From the NCBI GenBank assembly GCA_030040175.1, contig JASHUF010000092.1, forward strand, positions 1 to 10,249: DNA of 10,249 nucleotides. Reading direction: 5' to 3'. Positions within the stretch are counted from its first letter, which is position 1. The number at the start of each line of letters is the position of its first letter. The notes beneath the pieces are model-generated. The model saw nothing but the letters and a program-made list of their open reading frames with translations, ran no database searches and was not told the origin of the DNA. Below, one piece after another: positions 1 to 6,853 of this stretch. This DNA comes from Acidobacteriaceae bacterium. Its GTDB lineage: Bacteria; Acidobacteriota; Terriglobia; Terriglobales; Acidobacteriaceae. A program made the translations under genes and the position numbers.

Positions 1-446
1 ATGTTGATGTTGGGCGCCCAGAAATCGAGACCCTCAAAGATGTTGCTGGAGCCGCCGTTGGCGCGCAGGGCCTGCGCGTGCTTGATGCGGCCTTCGATGG
101 AGATGGCGATGGCCATTTCGTGAATGGCGGCGGGATCGAAGGAGGCGGCGAGGCCTATGGGCTCAGGAAACTCGGTGGTGCCGTTGTCCATGACGCCGTG
201 CAGGGCTTCGCTCCACCAGTCATACGCGGGCACGTGGAGGCGCGGGATGGCGCGCGCCTGATTGACGAGCTGGCCGGCCTTTTCCTCGAGCGTCATGCGA
301 TGCACGAGGTCGGCGGCGCGCTGTTCGGCGGGACGACTGGGGTCCAGGTAGGCAGGCTGATCGGTATTCTGGGCCGGAGCCGGTTGCACTGCAGCGAAAA
401 GCAACGCGAAGATTGCAGTGTGGATAAAATCGGTCGTCTTCATCAT
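1..446 (-). CDS. Secreted glycoside hydrolase family 3 beta-glucosidase/beta-xylosidase, N-terminal part
   Basis: Only the first 148 codons are in the window; the gene continues past the left edge. The product should be an exported GH3 enzyme releasing glucose or xylose from the non-reducing ends of plant-derived oligosaccharides. The first ~25 residues form a Sec signal peptide (MMKTT, then the hydrophobic stretch AIFALLFAAV, then a probable cut after APA and before QNTDQP). The mature start carries GH3 hallmarks: a MTLEEKAGQLVNQ segment near residues 51-63, VPAYDWWSEALHGV near 72-85, FPEPIGLAASFDP near 92-104, and GLDFWAPNINI at the edge, which opens the (alpha/beta)8 domain. The WWSEALHGV and FWAPNINI wording resembles the plant/bacterial beta-xylosidase branch more than the BglX branch, but the catalytic Asp and the second domain lie outside, so the substrate is open. 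Two adjacent ATG codons (446 and 443) could start it. The Shine-Dalgarno is poor, with only GAGG close upstream. Confidence 0.9.
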   Translation of the reverse strand, partial: MMKTTDFIHTAIFALLFAAVQPAPAQNTDQPAYLDPSRPAEQRAADLVHRMTLEEKAGQLVNQARAIPRLHVPAYDWWSEALHGVMDNGTTEFPEPIGLAASFDPAAIHEMAIAISIEGRIKHAQALRANGGSSNIFEGLDFWAPNIN

Positions 447-519
447 GCCTCGAAGGGGCGTTGGGCGCGGAGTTGCGGCGCCGGCCGCATGGCCCTTCGC
501 ACGTTACCCATTGCGGGCC

Positions 520-549
520 ACTCTAAGGGCGTGGATTTGGCCCTGTCAA
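520..549 (-). promoter_or_regulatory. Putative sigma-70 promoter of the GH3 gene
   Basis: On the minus strand a perfect -35 hexamer TTGACA (549-544) is followed after 18 bp by TAGAGT (525-520), which matches four of six positions of the -10 consensus. It points at the GH3 start with an implied leader of about 65 nt. The -35 match is strong and the -10 weak. Acidobacterial promoters are poorly characterised, so this is a candidate only. Confidence 0.4.
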
Positions 550-610
550 GCGGGGAAGGCGATTGGGAAAATCGGTTTAGACGGGGCGCACGGCGATGGC
601 AGCCGGTGGA

Positions 611-634
611 GTCAGCGAGTCAGCGAGTCAGCGA
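611..634. repeat. Three exact tandem copies of an 8-bp unit (GTCAGCGA)
   Basis: The unit GTCAGCGA occurs three times without a gap at 611-618, 619-626 and 627-634. On the minus strand each copy contains TGA. Because the period is 8, the three stops (628-630, 620-622, 612-614) fall in all three minus-strand frames. The array lies about 90 bp past the stop codon of the oxidoreductase gene and before the GH3 promoter. Replication slippage is the simplest origin. Confidence 0.8.
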
Positions 635-721
635 GCGGGTTCGATGGGGATCGTAATTTCCCGCACTTTCGGCTCAGCCAGCCCACGGATGAAGAGCGCG
701 TCAACGGGCGAGGGTCCGGAT

Positions 722-1726
722 TCAGCTGCGGAAGAAGTCTGCCAGGCCGGCGCGCTGGGCGTGGGCGGCCATGACGGATTGGATATCGAGGGCGAGGGCG
801 AGGGCGGCGCGGCCCTCAAGCGCGGTGACTTTGGGCGGACGGCGGGTGCGGACGGATTCGAGGAAAGAAAGGATTTCGAGACGGAGGGGTTCGGCGGGGG
901 TGACTTCGGGTTTATGAAAGCTAAGTCCGGGCGCGGGTCCGGCGGGCGCCGAGTCGATGCGGATGACGAGGACGTCGCGGCGGGCGTAGTCGATGGAGAC
1001 GTACTGGCGCGGCGCAAAGAAGCGCAGTTTGCGCACACGTTCCGTGGAAACGCGCGAGGCGGTGAAGTTGGCCACGCAGCCGGATTCGAACTCGACGCGG
1101 ACGTTGGCGATATCGACCTTGGGCGAGAGGATGGGCAGGCCGACGGCGCGGACCTCGCGCACCGGCGAACGCGCGAAGGCGAGCACGATGTCGAGGTCGT
1201 GGATCATGAGATCGAGGACGACATCGACGTCGAGGGAGCGGGGCGTGAAGACGCTGAGGCGATGCGCCTCGAAAAACATGGGGCGCGTGAGCTGGGGCTC
1301 AACCGCAAGAACCGCGGGATTGAAGCGCTCGAGATGGCCGGGCTGGAGGATTCGTTTTTTCTCTTCGGCGCGGCGGATGAGATCGTCGGCTTCGGCAAGG
1401 CTTGCGGCGAGAGGTTTTTCGACGAGGAGGTCGAGGCCGGCCGCGAGCAGCGCGGAGGCGACGGCATGATGATGAACGGTGGGCACGGCCACGCAGGCCG
1501 CGTCGGGGTTCAGATTTGCTGCGAGGAGTTCTTCGATGCCGGCGAAGACAGGGATGGCGAACTGCGCGGCTGCTTCGCGGGCGCGGACGGGGTCGGGTTC
1601 GACGGCGGCGACGAGAGCCGTGCCCAGGCCGGCGGTTTCGAGCTCGCGCAGCACGCGCAAATGATGGCGCCCGAAGACACCGGCTCCGGCGACGACCACG
1701 CGCACAGGGCGCTGGTGAGCGCGCAT
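722..1726 (-). CDS. Gfo/Idh/MocA-family NAD(P)-dependent oxidoreductase
   Basis: This is a cytoplasmic sugar or nucleotide-sugar dehydrogenase of the Gfo/Idh/MocA family, 334 residues from the chosen start, a normal family length. The N-terminal Rossmann domain shows VVVAGAGVFGRHH (G14, G16, G19), an acidic residue after the second strand (E43), and the family-defining EKP at residues 103-105. The C-terminal domain has HLERFNP (131-137) and DLMIHDLD (172-179), whose His176 and Asp177 fit the usual catalytic/substrate positions. HLERFNP plus MIHDLD recalls the UDP-GlcNAc 3-dehydrogenase-like (GnnA-type) members found near lipid A genes in other bacteria, but no lpx gene is in this window, so the substrate stays open. 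I chose ATG 1726 because GGGGAAG precedes it; GTG 1768 gives 348 residues but has no good ribosome site. The small gene upstream ends 52 bp before ATG 1726, or 10 bp before GTG 1768, so co-transcription is likely. Confidence 0.88.
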   Translation of the reverse strand: MRAHQRPVRVVVAGAGVFGRHHLRVLRELETAGLGTALVAAVEPDPVRAREAAAQFAIPVFAGIEELLAANLNPDAACVAVPTVHHHAVASALLAAGLDLLVEKPLAASLAEADDLIRRAEEKKRILQPGHLERFNPAVLAVEPQLTRPMFFEAHRLSVFTPRSLDVDVVLDLMIHDLDIVLAFARSPVREVRAVGLPILSPKVDIANVRVEFESGCVANFTASRVSTERVRKLRFFAPRQYVSIDYARRDVLVIRIDSAPAGPAPGLSFHKPEVTPAEPLRLEILSFLESVRTRRPPKVTALEGRAALALALDIQSVMAAHAQRAGLADFFRS

Positions 1727-1778
1727 GGCAGCTTCCCCGGCGCAGGCCGGCTCTCTGGCTTCACTCACCGGCTGGAGC

Positions 1779-1991
1779 TCACTGGCCCTGCACGGCCTTG
1801 AGGCAGCGGCCGTAGAGCTCGAGCAACTGGTTGACGTGCTCGTCAGTTTTGATCGCGGCCGGGCCGGTGAATCCGGTAGAAGGAACGGCCGGTTTGCCCA
1901 CGCCCGCCGCGCCGGCCACGAACTTCATGAGATCGAGGGCGATGTCTTCATTCCGGCGAGCACCGAGACTCGCGCCGTTCAAGGTTTCCAT
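1779..1991 (-). CDS. Small conserved-looking hypothetical protein, 70 residues
   Basis: I do not recognise this family. The predicted protein starts METLNGASLGARR, has no signal peptide or membrane segment, and looks like a small soluble helical protein: an amphipathic helix around DIALDLMKFVAG (residues 16-27), a Gly/Pro/Thr-rich middle (GVGKPAVPSTGFTG, 30-43), and a C-terminal helix EHVNQLLELYGRCLKAV (51-67). I take ATG 1991 over ATG 2084 because the extra 31 residues look non-coding and because GGAGA lies upstream of 1991, although at a long spacing of about 10 nt. It directly precedes the oxidoreductase gene on the same strand and is probably co-transcribed with it. It could be an accessory protein of that enzyme; nothing in the sequence proves this. 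Natural-looking codon use and protein-like composition support a real gene. Confidence 0.6.
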   Translation of the reverse strand: METLNGASLGARRNEDIALDLMKFVAGAAGVGKPAVPSTGFTGPAAIKTDEHVNQLLELYGRCLKAVQGQ

Positions 1992-2080
1992 GAGGGAAAA
2001 ATCTCCGAAAACAGATGCTACCAGAAGGGAGCGGGGACGGAACGGCGCGCCTGATGGCTCAGTTTGAGGAAGAGCATCCC

Positions 2081-2140
2081 TCAAGGGCTAAAGCCCCATT
2101 TTTTTTGAGCCCTTTGCGGCCCGGCTAAAGCCGTGCCCTT
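2081..2140. repeat. Two-hairpin dispersed intergenic repeat, copy 1
   Basis: Two short palindromes lie about 25 bp apart: GGGCTAAAGCCC (2085-2096) and CGGCTAAAGCCG (2122-2133), followed by TGCCCTT. Between them is a run of nine T (2099-2106 plus flank). The same arrangement recurs at 6790-6853 with a different spacer, so this is a dispersed element and not a single terminator. It lies between the DUF2784 stop and the small-protein start. The first hairpin followed by the T-run could also end plus-strand transcripts. Confidence 0.65.
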
Positions 2141-2159
2141 GTTACAGACCTTCCTTCGA

Positions 2160-2296
2160 CAGGGTTATTCAGCAGCCTGAAAGGAGACAGGGTTGTTCAG
2201 CAGCCTGAAAGGAGACAGAGTTATTTAGCAGCCTGAAAGGAGACAGGGTTATTCAGCAGCTTGAAAGGAGACAGAGTTATTCAGCAGCCTGAAAGG
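2160..2296. repeat. Tandem array of a 28-bp unit, 4.9 copies
   Basis: Copies run 2160-2187, 2188-2215, 2216-2243, 2244-2271, and a last one truncated after 25 bp at 2272-2296. Each starts CAG(G/A)GTTATTCAGCAGC and ends CTGAAAGGAGA. Differences are few: GGG or GAG in the first bases (order G, G, A, G, A), one GTT for ATT, one TTAG for TCAG, and one TTGAA for CTGAA. Each unit carries a small hairpin, TTCAG-CAGC-CTGAA, weakened in copies 3 and 4. There are no spacers, so this is not a CRISPR array. It begins about 20 bp after the two-hairpin repeat and ends against a palindrome downstream of DUF2784. Confidence 0.9.
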
Positions 2297-2308
2297 CGGG
2301 TACCCGCC
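2295..2308 (-). terminator. Perfect 14-bp palindrome, possible terminator of the DUF2784 gene
   Basis: GGCGGGTACCCGCC is a perfect palindrome starting 9 bp past the stop codon of the minus-strand DUF2784 gene, and on that strand it is followed by TTTC. As RNA it would make a short GC-rich hairpin with only a few U residues, so it is a weak Rho-independent terminator at best. Its strict symmetry would also suit a dimeric protein-binding site. Confidence 0.35.
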
Positions 2309-2317
2309 GGTCGCGAG

Positions 2318-2695
2318 TCAGGAGTTCAAGACGGCGCGGCGGCGCAGCAGCCAGACGCGAAGACGCCAGCCGTAGAGGACGAGATTGAAAACACAGACGG
2401 ATACGCCGGCCAGGGTAATGGCCCAGGAAGGAAGATTGGGGTAAACGAGGGCGTCGAGATAGTGGAGAAGGAAGCTGCCCTGGAATGGGGAGACGCCGGC
2501 CAGGGATTCGAAATGCTGTTCGGCGAGGGTGAGCGGACAGGGCCATGGGCCGGCCTCGACGGCGATTCCCCAGAGCAGGGCAAGAATGTGCAGGGCGCTC
2601 CAGACGGGCCGGCCGCGCGTGAACAACGCACCAAAGACGACCAGAGCGATCCAGGCCAGGTGGGCCAGCAGAATCCATGCGGCAACGGCGGCCAT
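2318..2695 (-). CDS. DUF2784 family small inner-membrane protein
   Basis: The 125-residue product matches the DUF2784 pattern in length and conserved blocks: HLAWIALVVFGALF (residues 12-25), GRPVW followed by LHILALLWGIAVEAGPWPC (about 28-54), CPLTLAEQHFE, and FLLHYLDALVYPNLP (about 74-90). Three hydrophobic helices are visible at about 3-25, 33-50 and 91-113, and the protein ends in a basic tail (WRLRVWLLRRR). The family is widespread and has no established function; the conserved CPLT and HYLDxxVYP segments probably sit at the membrane face. ATG 2695 is the only reasonable start in this frame although no clear ribosome site precedes it, so it may be read from a short leader. It faces away from the receptor gene across a 438-bp gap. 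Its downstream side is bounded by a palindrome and the 28-bp tandem array. Confidence 0.85.
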   Translation of the reverse strand: MAAVAAWILLAHLAWIALVVFGALFTRGRPVWSALHILALLWGIAVEAGPWPCPLTLAEQHFESLAGVSPFQGSFLLHYLDALVYPNLPSWAITLAGVSVCVFNLVLYGWRLRVWLLRRRAVLNS

Positions 2696-3133
2696 GGCAC
2701 GCGCGCCTCAACTTCGCGCCTTCCTTCGCGCTTCGACCTCATCGTAACGCCTAGGGGCGGAGGGGATGAGGTGACGGACCGATTTGCGCCGCATACGAGT
2801 TCTCATAGCCAGTGCGCCCCAATTCGCTCCGTATGCCGGTTGTCTGTCCTCGATGCGAGCGGTTCAACACAATTCAGATACGTTTTGTCCCACGTTCCAG
2901 AAACCTGGAGGACGCTTTACAGCCAACGGCAAACCCCGAGGCTGCGCGGCATTCCCCGCTGCTCCCGGTGAACGCACGCCGCCTTACAAGGTACCTTTCA
3001 TCCCTGCAATTCGACCGGCTATCACATAAGCGCGCGCGCAAATTCCATTCGGAACCACAGGTGCAGGATCAAGGGCGGTCACGCGAGCGGCGATCAATGC
3101 CTGCGTAGCGGGAATCCAAGGGAGGACGCCAAC
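2696..3133. other. Divergent intergenic region between DUF2784 and the Oar-like receptor
   Basis: No convincing gene is present in these 438 bp. Promoters for both flanking genes should lie here, but I see no clear -35/-10 pair on either strand. The notable points are a 10-bp palindrome AAGGTACCTT at 2988-2997, which could be an operator, and the strong ribosome site at its right end. A 98-codon open frame at 2812-3108 contains CPRC but has irregular codon use and composition and is not called. Confidence 0.5.
3118..3125 (+). promoter_or_regulatory. Ribosome-binding site fixing the GTG start of the receptor
   Basis: AAGGGAGG, near-ideal complementarity to the 16S rRNA tail, ends 8 nt before GTG 3134. 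It decides the start: the next in-frame ATG (3179) lies inside the signal peptide and would destroy it. Confidence 0.8.
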
Positions 3134-6100
3134 GTGCAAACTTTGAGAAAACTGGCTTTGGCCGGTGCCGTTTTCGGCATGACAACCATTGCCGCCGGCC
3201 AGGGAATCACCACGGGCACAGTCCAGGGAGTGGTCGCCGATCCCTCGGGCGCGGTTGTCCCCGGCGGGCAGGTGCAACTCGAGAACAATGCCAGCGGGCT
3301 CGCGCTCAGCACGCGCACCGGCGGCGACGGCGCGTTCAAGTTTCTCGCGGTCCCGATCGGCAGGTACAAGGTGGTGATCAACGCCCAGGGGTTTACTCCC
3401 GAGACGGTGAACGGGGTGGTCGTGCAGGCGGGCGCCACTACGAATTTGAATCAGATTGCCATGCGCATCGGGACGGCAGAGCAGGTGGAGGTGAACGGCT
3501 CGGACGCAGTGCTGCTGGAGACGACCGATTCCCAGGTAACGACCACGTTTTCGACGGAGACGGTTCAGAATCTGCCCTTGAACAACGGCTTCGATACCGT
3601 GGCTGAGGTGATTCCGGGCGTGGTGAGCACGGGAGGCCGCACCTACGGCGACGACTTCTCGAACCAAAACGGCGACAACTTCTCAGTGAACGGGCAGAGC
3701 GGGCGGTATAACAATTTCGAGATCGACGGACAGGCGAACAACGACAACTCCATCGGCGGGCCGTCGGCATTCTTCGGCAGCCAGGATGCGATTGAAGAGA
3801 TCCAGGTGATCACCAACGATTACAGCGCGCAGTATGGGCGCAATGCCGGCGCGGTGGTGGACTACATCACCAAATCGGGAAGCAACACCTTCCACGGAAC
3901 TGCCTTCGAGCTGTACCAGGGACAATTTCTGAGTTCGCTGCTCAACTTCGAGAAGAGCCCGCTCTTCGGATTCTGTGCTCCGGGCCAGAGCCCGTCCTCG
4001 GGATGCAACCCGCCCTTTCTGCCGCGCTATGTGGAGAATCGCGTGGGCGGAACTCTCGGCGGGCCGATTCTACGCAGCAAACTGTTCTTCTTCGGCAGCA
4101 CCTTCTGGGACCGCGTGCGCGAGGGGGCTTCGCCCTCAGAATCGCTGCCGGATGTGACGCCGGACCCGAATGGCCTGACGGAGTTGCAGGCGGCGTTTCC
4201 CGGCAATGCCGGCGTAGCCGCGCTGGTAAGTTACGGCCCCTACGCGGTGAAGCAGGGGAACCCGCAACCGACTCCCGTTCCGCTGCCTGGATCCGGCCAG
4301 ACGGACGAATGCGTGGCCATCGGGGGAACGCGCAACGCCAACAACACCTGCTCCGAGGCAGTAACCGGTCCCGGCGGCCAAGTGGCGAGCATTGAGGTGG
4401 GCGGCGTGCAGCGCACGATTACCAGCCTTTCCAACGACCAGGAGGAACTGGGCCGGCTCGATTGGCAGCCGACGGAGAAGGATCACCTGTTTCTGCGCTA
4501 CTTCTATCAGCCGATGCTCTTCACCGGCGAGGGTGGAACCTATCCAGGCGCGGTGGCCGCGGGCGATTTTGTCAATGTGCCTTCCACTACCTATTCGGTG
4601 GGTGCGGACTGGACGCGCACCTTCACCCCGCACCTGATCGACCAGCTTCGCTACAGCTTCCAGGAGTCCAAAGTCTACTTTCAGGGCGGCGCCTATCCCA
4701 ATTGCGTGACTACCAACTTTGGCGGCTGCACGGGCGTGGTGAATTTTATCGGAACCAACGACGATCAGAATTTCGGGGGAGACGTGGTATTCCCGCAGGG
4801 GCGCACGATCAAAGTGACGCAGGTGCAGAACAACGCTACCTGGACGCGCGGAGCACAGACGTTTCTATTCGGCGGCGAGTTCGATTACCAGAACTCGCCC
4901 GATGCGTCCTTGTATTTTTACAATGGCGAGCTGAACTTCGGCACCCTGAGCAATCTGCTGCAGAACGGTCCCGGCGGCCAGCAAACGGCCTATTCGATTC
5001 TGGCCAACGGGAATCCGACGATTCCGTTCACCGAGCCGGACGTGGCGGCGTACTTCCAGGACGACTGGAAGACAACGCCCACGCTGACGCTTCATCTGGG
5101 CGTGCGCTGGGAGTTCTTCGGCCAGGCTGTGAACAAGCTGCACGAGGAGACGGAGGCACGGGAATCCAATCCGAGCACGGCGATCTGGCCGACGACACTG
5201 CCTTTGGCCGACCGGACGACCGGAGAGGCGGACCAGCACTACAAGAATTTCGAACCGCGCATCGGCCTGGCCTGGAATCCTGAATTCGACCGCAAGTTCG
5301 TGGTGCGCGCGGGTTACGCGATCAACGCCAATCCCGCGTTCTACAACATGTTCCTGCTGGAGGCGAGCGGCGCCCCGGTGGTGAATACGGGCGGATTCCT
5401 GTGCGACGGCAGCAACTGCCTGCCTTCGAGCGGTTCCATTTCGAGCCCCAGCCTCCGCGCCGCCAACCTCTCCTCGCTGCCCATGGGTGATCCGCGCCTG
5501 GACGACCAGACTACGTTTCCCTCCACCTTCCGCACGCCGTACGTGCAGACCTGGACGCTGGCTGTCGATCACCAGTTAACCAGCGGAGCGGTGGGCGAAG
5601 TGCGCTACGTGGGCAGCAAGACCACGGACGATTTTCAATCCATCGATGCCAATCCCAATCTGCTGCCCGTGGCAATGGCATTTCCCAACTACACGCTGCC
5701 GGCGCTTTGCTCCACGCCGGGAGCAAACGGCTATGAGCCGGCCCAGGGGATTGCGCGGCCGGACTGCAACGACACCAACGTAGCCGAGATCACCAACGGG
5801 GGCTGGGCCAACTACAACGGCCTGCAACTGAACCTGAACACGCAGAACTATCACGGACTGACGGCGACGGTTTCCTACACGTGGAGCAAGTCCATGAACA
5901 ACGCCACAGACGGCTTCAGAAGCACGGGTTCGGGCGGCAGCACGGTGGCGTATGCGCAGAATCCTCTCAATACGGATTCCGCCGAGCGCGGCTTGAGCGG
6001 GAATGACTTTACCAACGTGACGGGTATCGAGTTCGTCTATAGCCTTCCCAGTTTCACGCGCGGCAATGCGCTGCTGGCGCGGGCGACGAACGGGTTCATG

Positions 6101-6751
6101 CTCAGCGGCGTTTACCGCTTTACCAGCGGCCAGGTGTACACGCCGTTCCAGCCGCTCGATCTCGATCCCAACACCGGCGACACCAGTTTTTGCGATGGCG
6201 ATTTCAACGGCTCGTCGGTGGGACCGCAACTCGACACCTGCCGCTTGGTGCTCTCGAACAAGAAGGCGCCCATCAACACGGTGGCTTATCTGAACCCCTT
6301 TACCGGCCCGCCGACGAGCACGGGTGGTCCCACGCCGGGCACCCCGGAGTACGTGGTTTACGGGACCAATGGGGTTAACCCCAGCACCGGCATCTACAGC
6401 CCGGGCACGCCGGTCGATCCGACAACGACGCACTGGATCATCAATAATCAGGCGTACGCGCTGTCCGTGGGCAACCCGTATCCGGGCTCCGGCAGAAGCC
6501 CGTTGCGCGGGCAGGATTTCAGCGAGCTCGATGCCACCATCACCAAGACGACCAAGATCACGGAGAGGGTTTCGCTGCAGCTCTCGCTGGCCGCTTACAA
6601 CGCGCTCAACGAAGCGTATCTGGGACCGGGCAATCCTAACGTGGCCTCAAGCGCGTTCACCAGCAATGAATTCAATTCCGCGGGATCGACCATTCCCGGC
6701 AACAGCTCGGGCAACCGCTTCCTGATTCTCGGCGGAAAATTCATCTTCTAG
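3134..6751 (+). CDS. Oar-like TonB-dependent outer-membrane receptor with carboxypeptidase-regulatory-like domain
   Basis: This is a 1205-residue outer-membrane beta-barrel receptor of the Oar/acidobacterial type, presumably importing a large or complex ligand at the cost of TonB energy. The ligand is not predictable. Order: signal peptide 1-22 (basic TLRK, hydrophobic core, cut near AAG/QG); Ig-like CarboxypepD_reg domain about 27-112 (TGTVQGVVADPSGAVVPG, GAFKFLAVPIGRYKV); plug about 130-250 with VNGQSGRYNNFEIDGQANND (185-204) and DAIEEIQVITNDYSAQYGRNAGAVVDYITKSG; then a barrel of about 950 residues with alternating strands such as VAAYFQDDWKTTPTLTLHLGVRWEFFG and a C-terminal Phe after GGKFI, the usual Bam signal. 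No TonB box is obvious, which is common in this group. All 12 cysteines come as six close pairs (281/291, 393/406, 524/532, 757/762, 859/878, 1020/1036), likely disulfides in surface loops. The gene reads intact; a repeat element abuts its stop codon. Confidence 0.95.
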   Translation: MQTLRKLALAGAVFGMTTIAAGQGITTGTVQGVVADPSGAVVPGGQVQLENNASGLALSTRTGGDGAFKFLAVPIGRYKVVINAQGFTPETVNGVVVQAGATTNLNQIAMRIGTAEQVEVNGSDAVLLETTDSQVTTTFSTETVQNLPLNNGFDTVAEVIPGVVSTGGRTYGDDFSNQNGDNFSVNGQSGRYNNFEIDGQANNDNSIGGPSAFFGSQDAIEEIQVITNDYSAQYGRNAGAVVDYITKSGSNTFHGTAFELYQGQFLSSLLNFEKSPLFGFCAPGQSPSSGCNPPFLPRYVENRVGGTLGGPILRSKLFFFGSTFWDRVREGASPSESLPDVTPDPNGLTELQAAFPGNAGVAALVSYGPYAVKQGNPQPTPVPLPGSGQTDECVAIGGTRNANNTCSEAVTGPGGQVASIEVGGVQRTITSLSNDQEELGRLDWQPTEKDHLFLRYFYQPMLFTGEGGTYPGAVAAGDFVNVPSTTYSVGADWTRTFTPHLIDQLRYSFQESKVYFQGGAYPNCVTTNFGGCTGVVNFIGTNDDQNFGGDVVFPQGRTIKVTQVQNNATWTRGAQTFLFGGEFDYQNSPDASLYFYNGELNFGTLSNLLQNGPGGQQTAYSILANGNPTIPFTEPDVAAYFQDDWKTTPTLTLHLGVRWEFFGQAVNKLHEETEARESNPSTAIWPTTLPLADRTTGEADQHYKNFEPRIGLAWNPEFDRKFVVRAGYAINANPAFYNMFLLEASGAPVVNTGGFLCDGSNCLPSSGSISSPSLRAANLSSLPMGDPRLDDQTTFPSTFRTPYVQTWTLAVDHQLTSGAVGEVRYVGSKTTDDFQSIDANPNLLPVAMAFPNYTLPALCSTPGANGYEPAQGIARPDCNDTNVAEITNGGWANYNGLQLNLNTQNYHGLTATVSYTWSKSMNNATDGFRSTGSGGSTVAYAQNPLNTDSAERGLSGNDFTNVTGIEFVYSLPSFTRGNALLARATNGFMLSGVYRFTSGQVYTPFQPLDLDPNTGDTSFCDGDFNGSSVGPQLDTCRLVLSNKKAPINTVAYLNPFTGPPTSTGGPTPGTPEYVVYGTNGVNPSTGIYSPGTPVDPTTTHWIINNQAYALSVGNPYPGSGRSPLRGQDFSELDATITKTTKITERVSLQLSLAAYNALNEAYLGPGNPNVASSAFTSNEFNSAGSTIPGNSSGNRFLILGGKFIF

Positions 6752-6789
6752 GGCTGGTTGCATCAATGGCCCATGGCGATGAGCAAACG

Positions 6790-6853
6790 CCCCTCAGGGG
6801 CTAAAGCCTCCGATTTTGCTGGCGCTTATGGGCACGGCTCAAGCCGTGCCCTT
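6790..6853. repeat. Two-hairpin dispersed intergenic repeat, copy 2
   Basis: It shares the plan of the copy at 2081-2140: a CCTCA(A/G)GGGCTAAAGCC first palindrome (here also CCCC-TCA-GGGG at 6790-6800), a T-containing spacer, then a second palindrome ending GCCGTGCCCTT. The spacer differs between copies while the palindromes are conserved, which suggests selection on, or mobilisation of, the hairpins. This copy lacks the 28-bp tandem tail and lies within the inverted-repeat element 6746-6884. Confidence 0.65.
6830..6851 (+). terminator. GC-rich hairpin, probable transcription terminator of the receptor gene
   Basis: GGGCACGGC (6830-6838) and GCCGTGCCC (6843-6851) form a perfect 9-bp stem with a TCAA loop, followed by TTTC, about 80 nt past the receptor stop. 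The stem is strong and the U-tract short, so termination may be partial or Rho-assisted. It is also the second hairpin of the dispersed repeat. Confidence 0.45.

Noticed and set aside
596..1801. 401-codon plus-strand open frame opposite the Gfo/Idh/MocA gene
   Set aside because: It is antisense to a clearly recognisable enzyme. Its product is Gly/Asp/Glu-rich low-complexity sequence, typical of the mirror frame of a high-GC gene.
2160..2296. 28-bp repeats considered as a CRISPR array
   Set aside because: Copies are directly contiguous with no spacers, and no cas gene is in the window.
2812..3108. 98-codon open frame with a CPRC motif, considered as a zinc-ribbon protein
   Set aside because: Only one Cys pair is present, composition after it is irregular, and no ribosome site precedes it. 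It lies where divergent promoters are expected.
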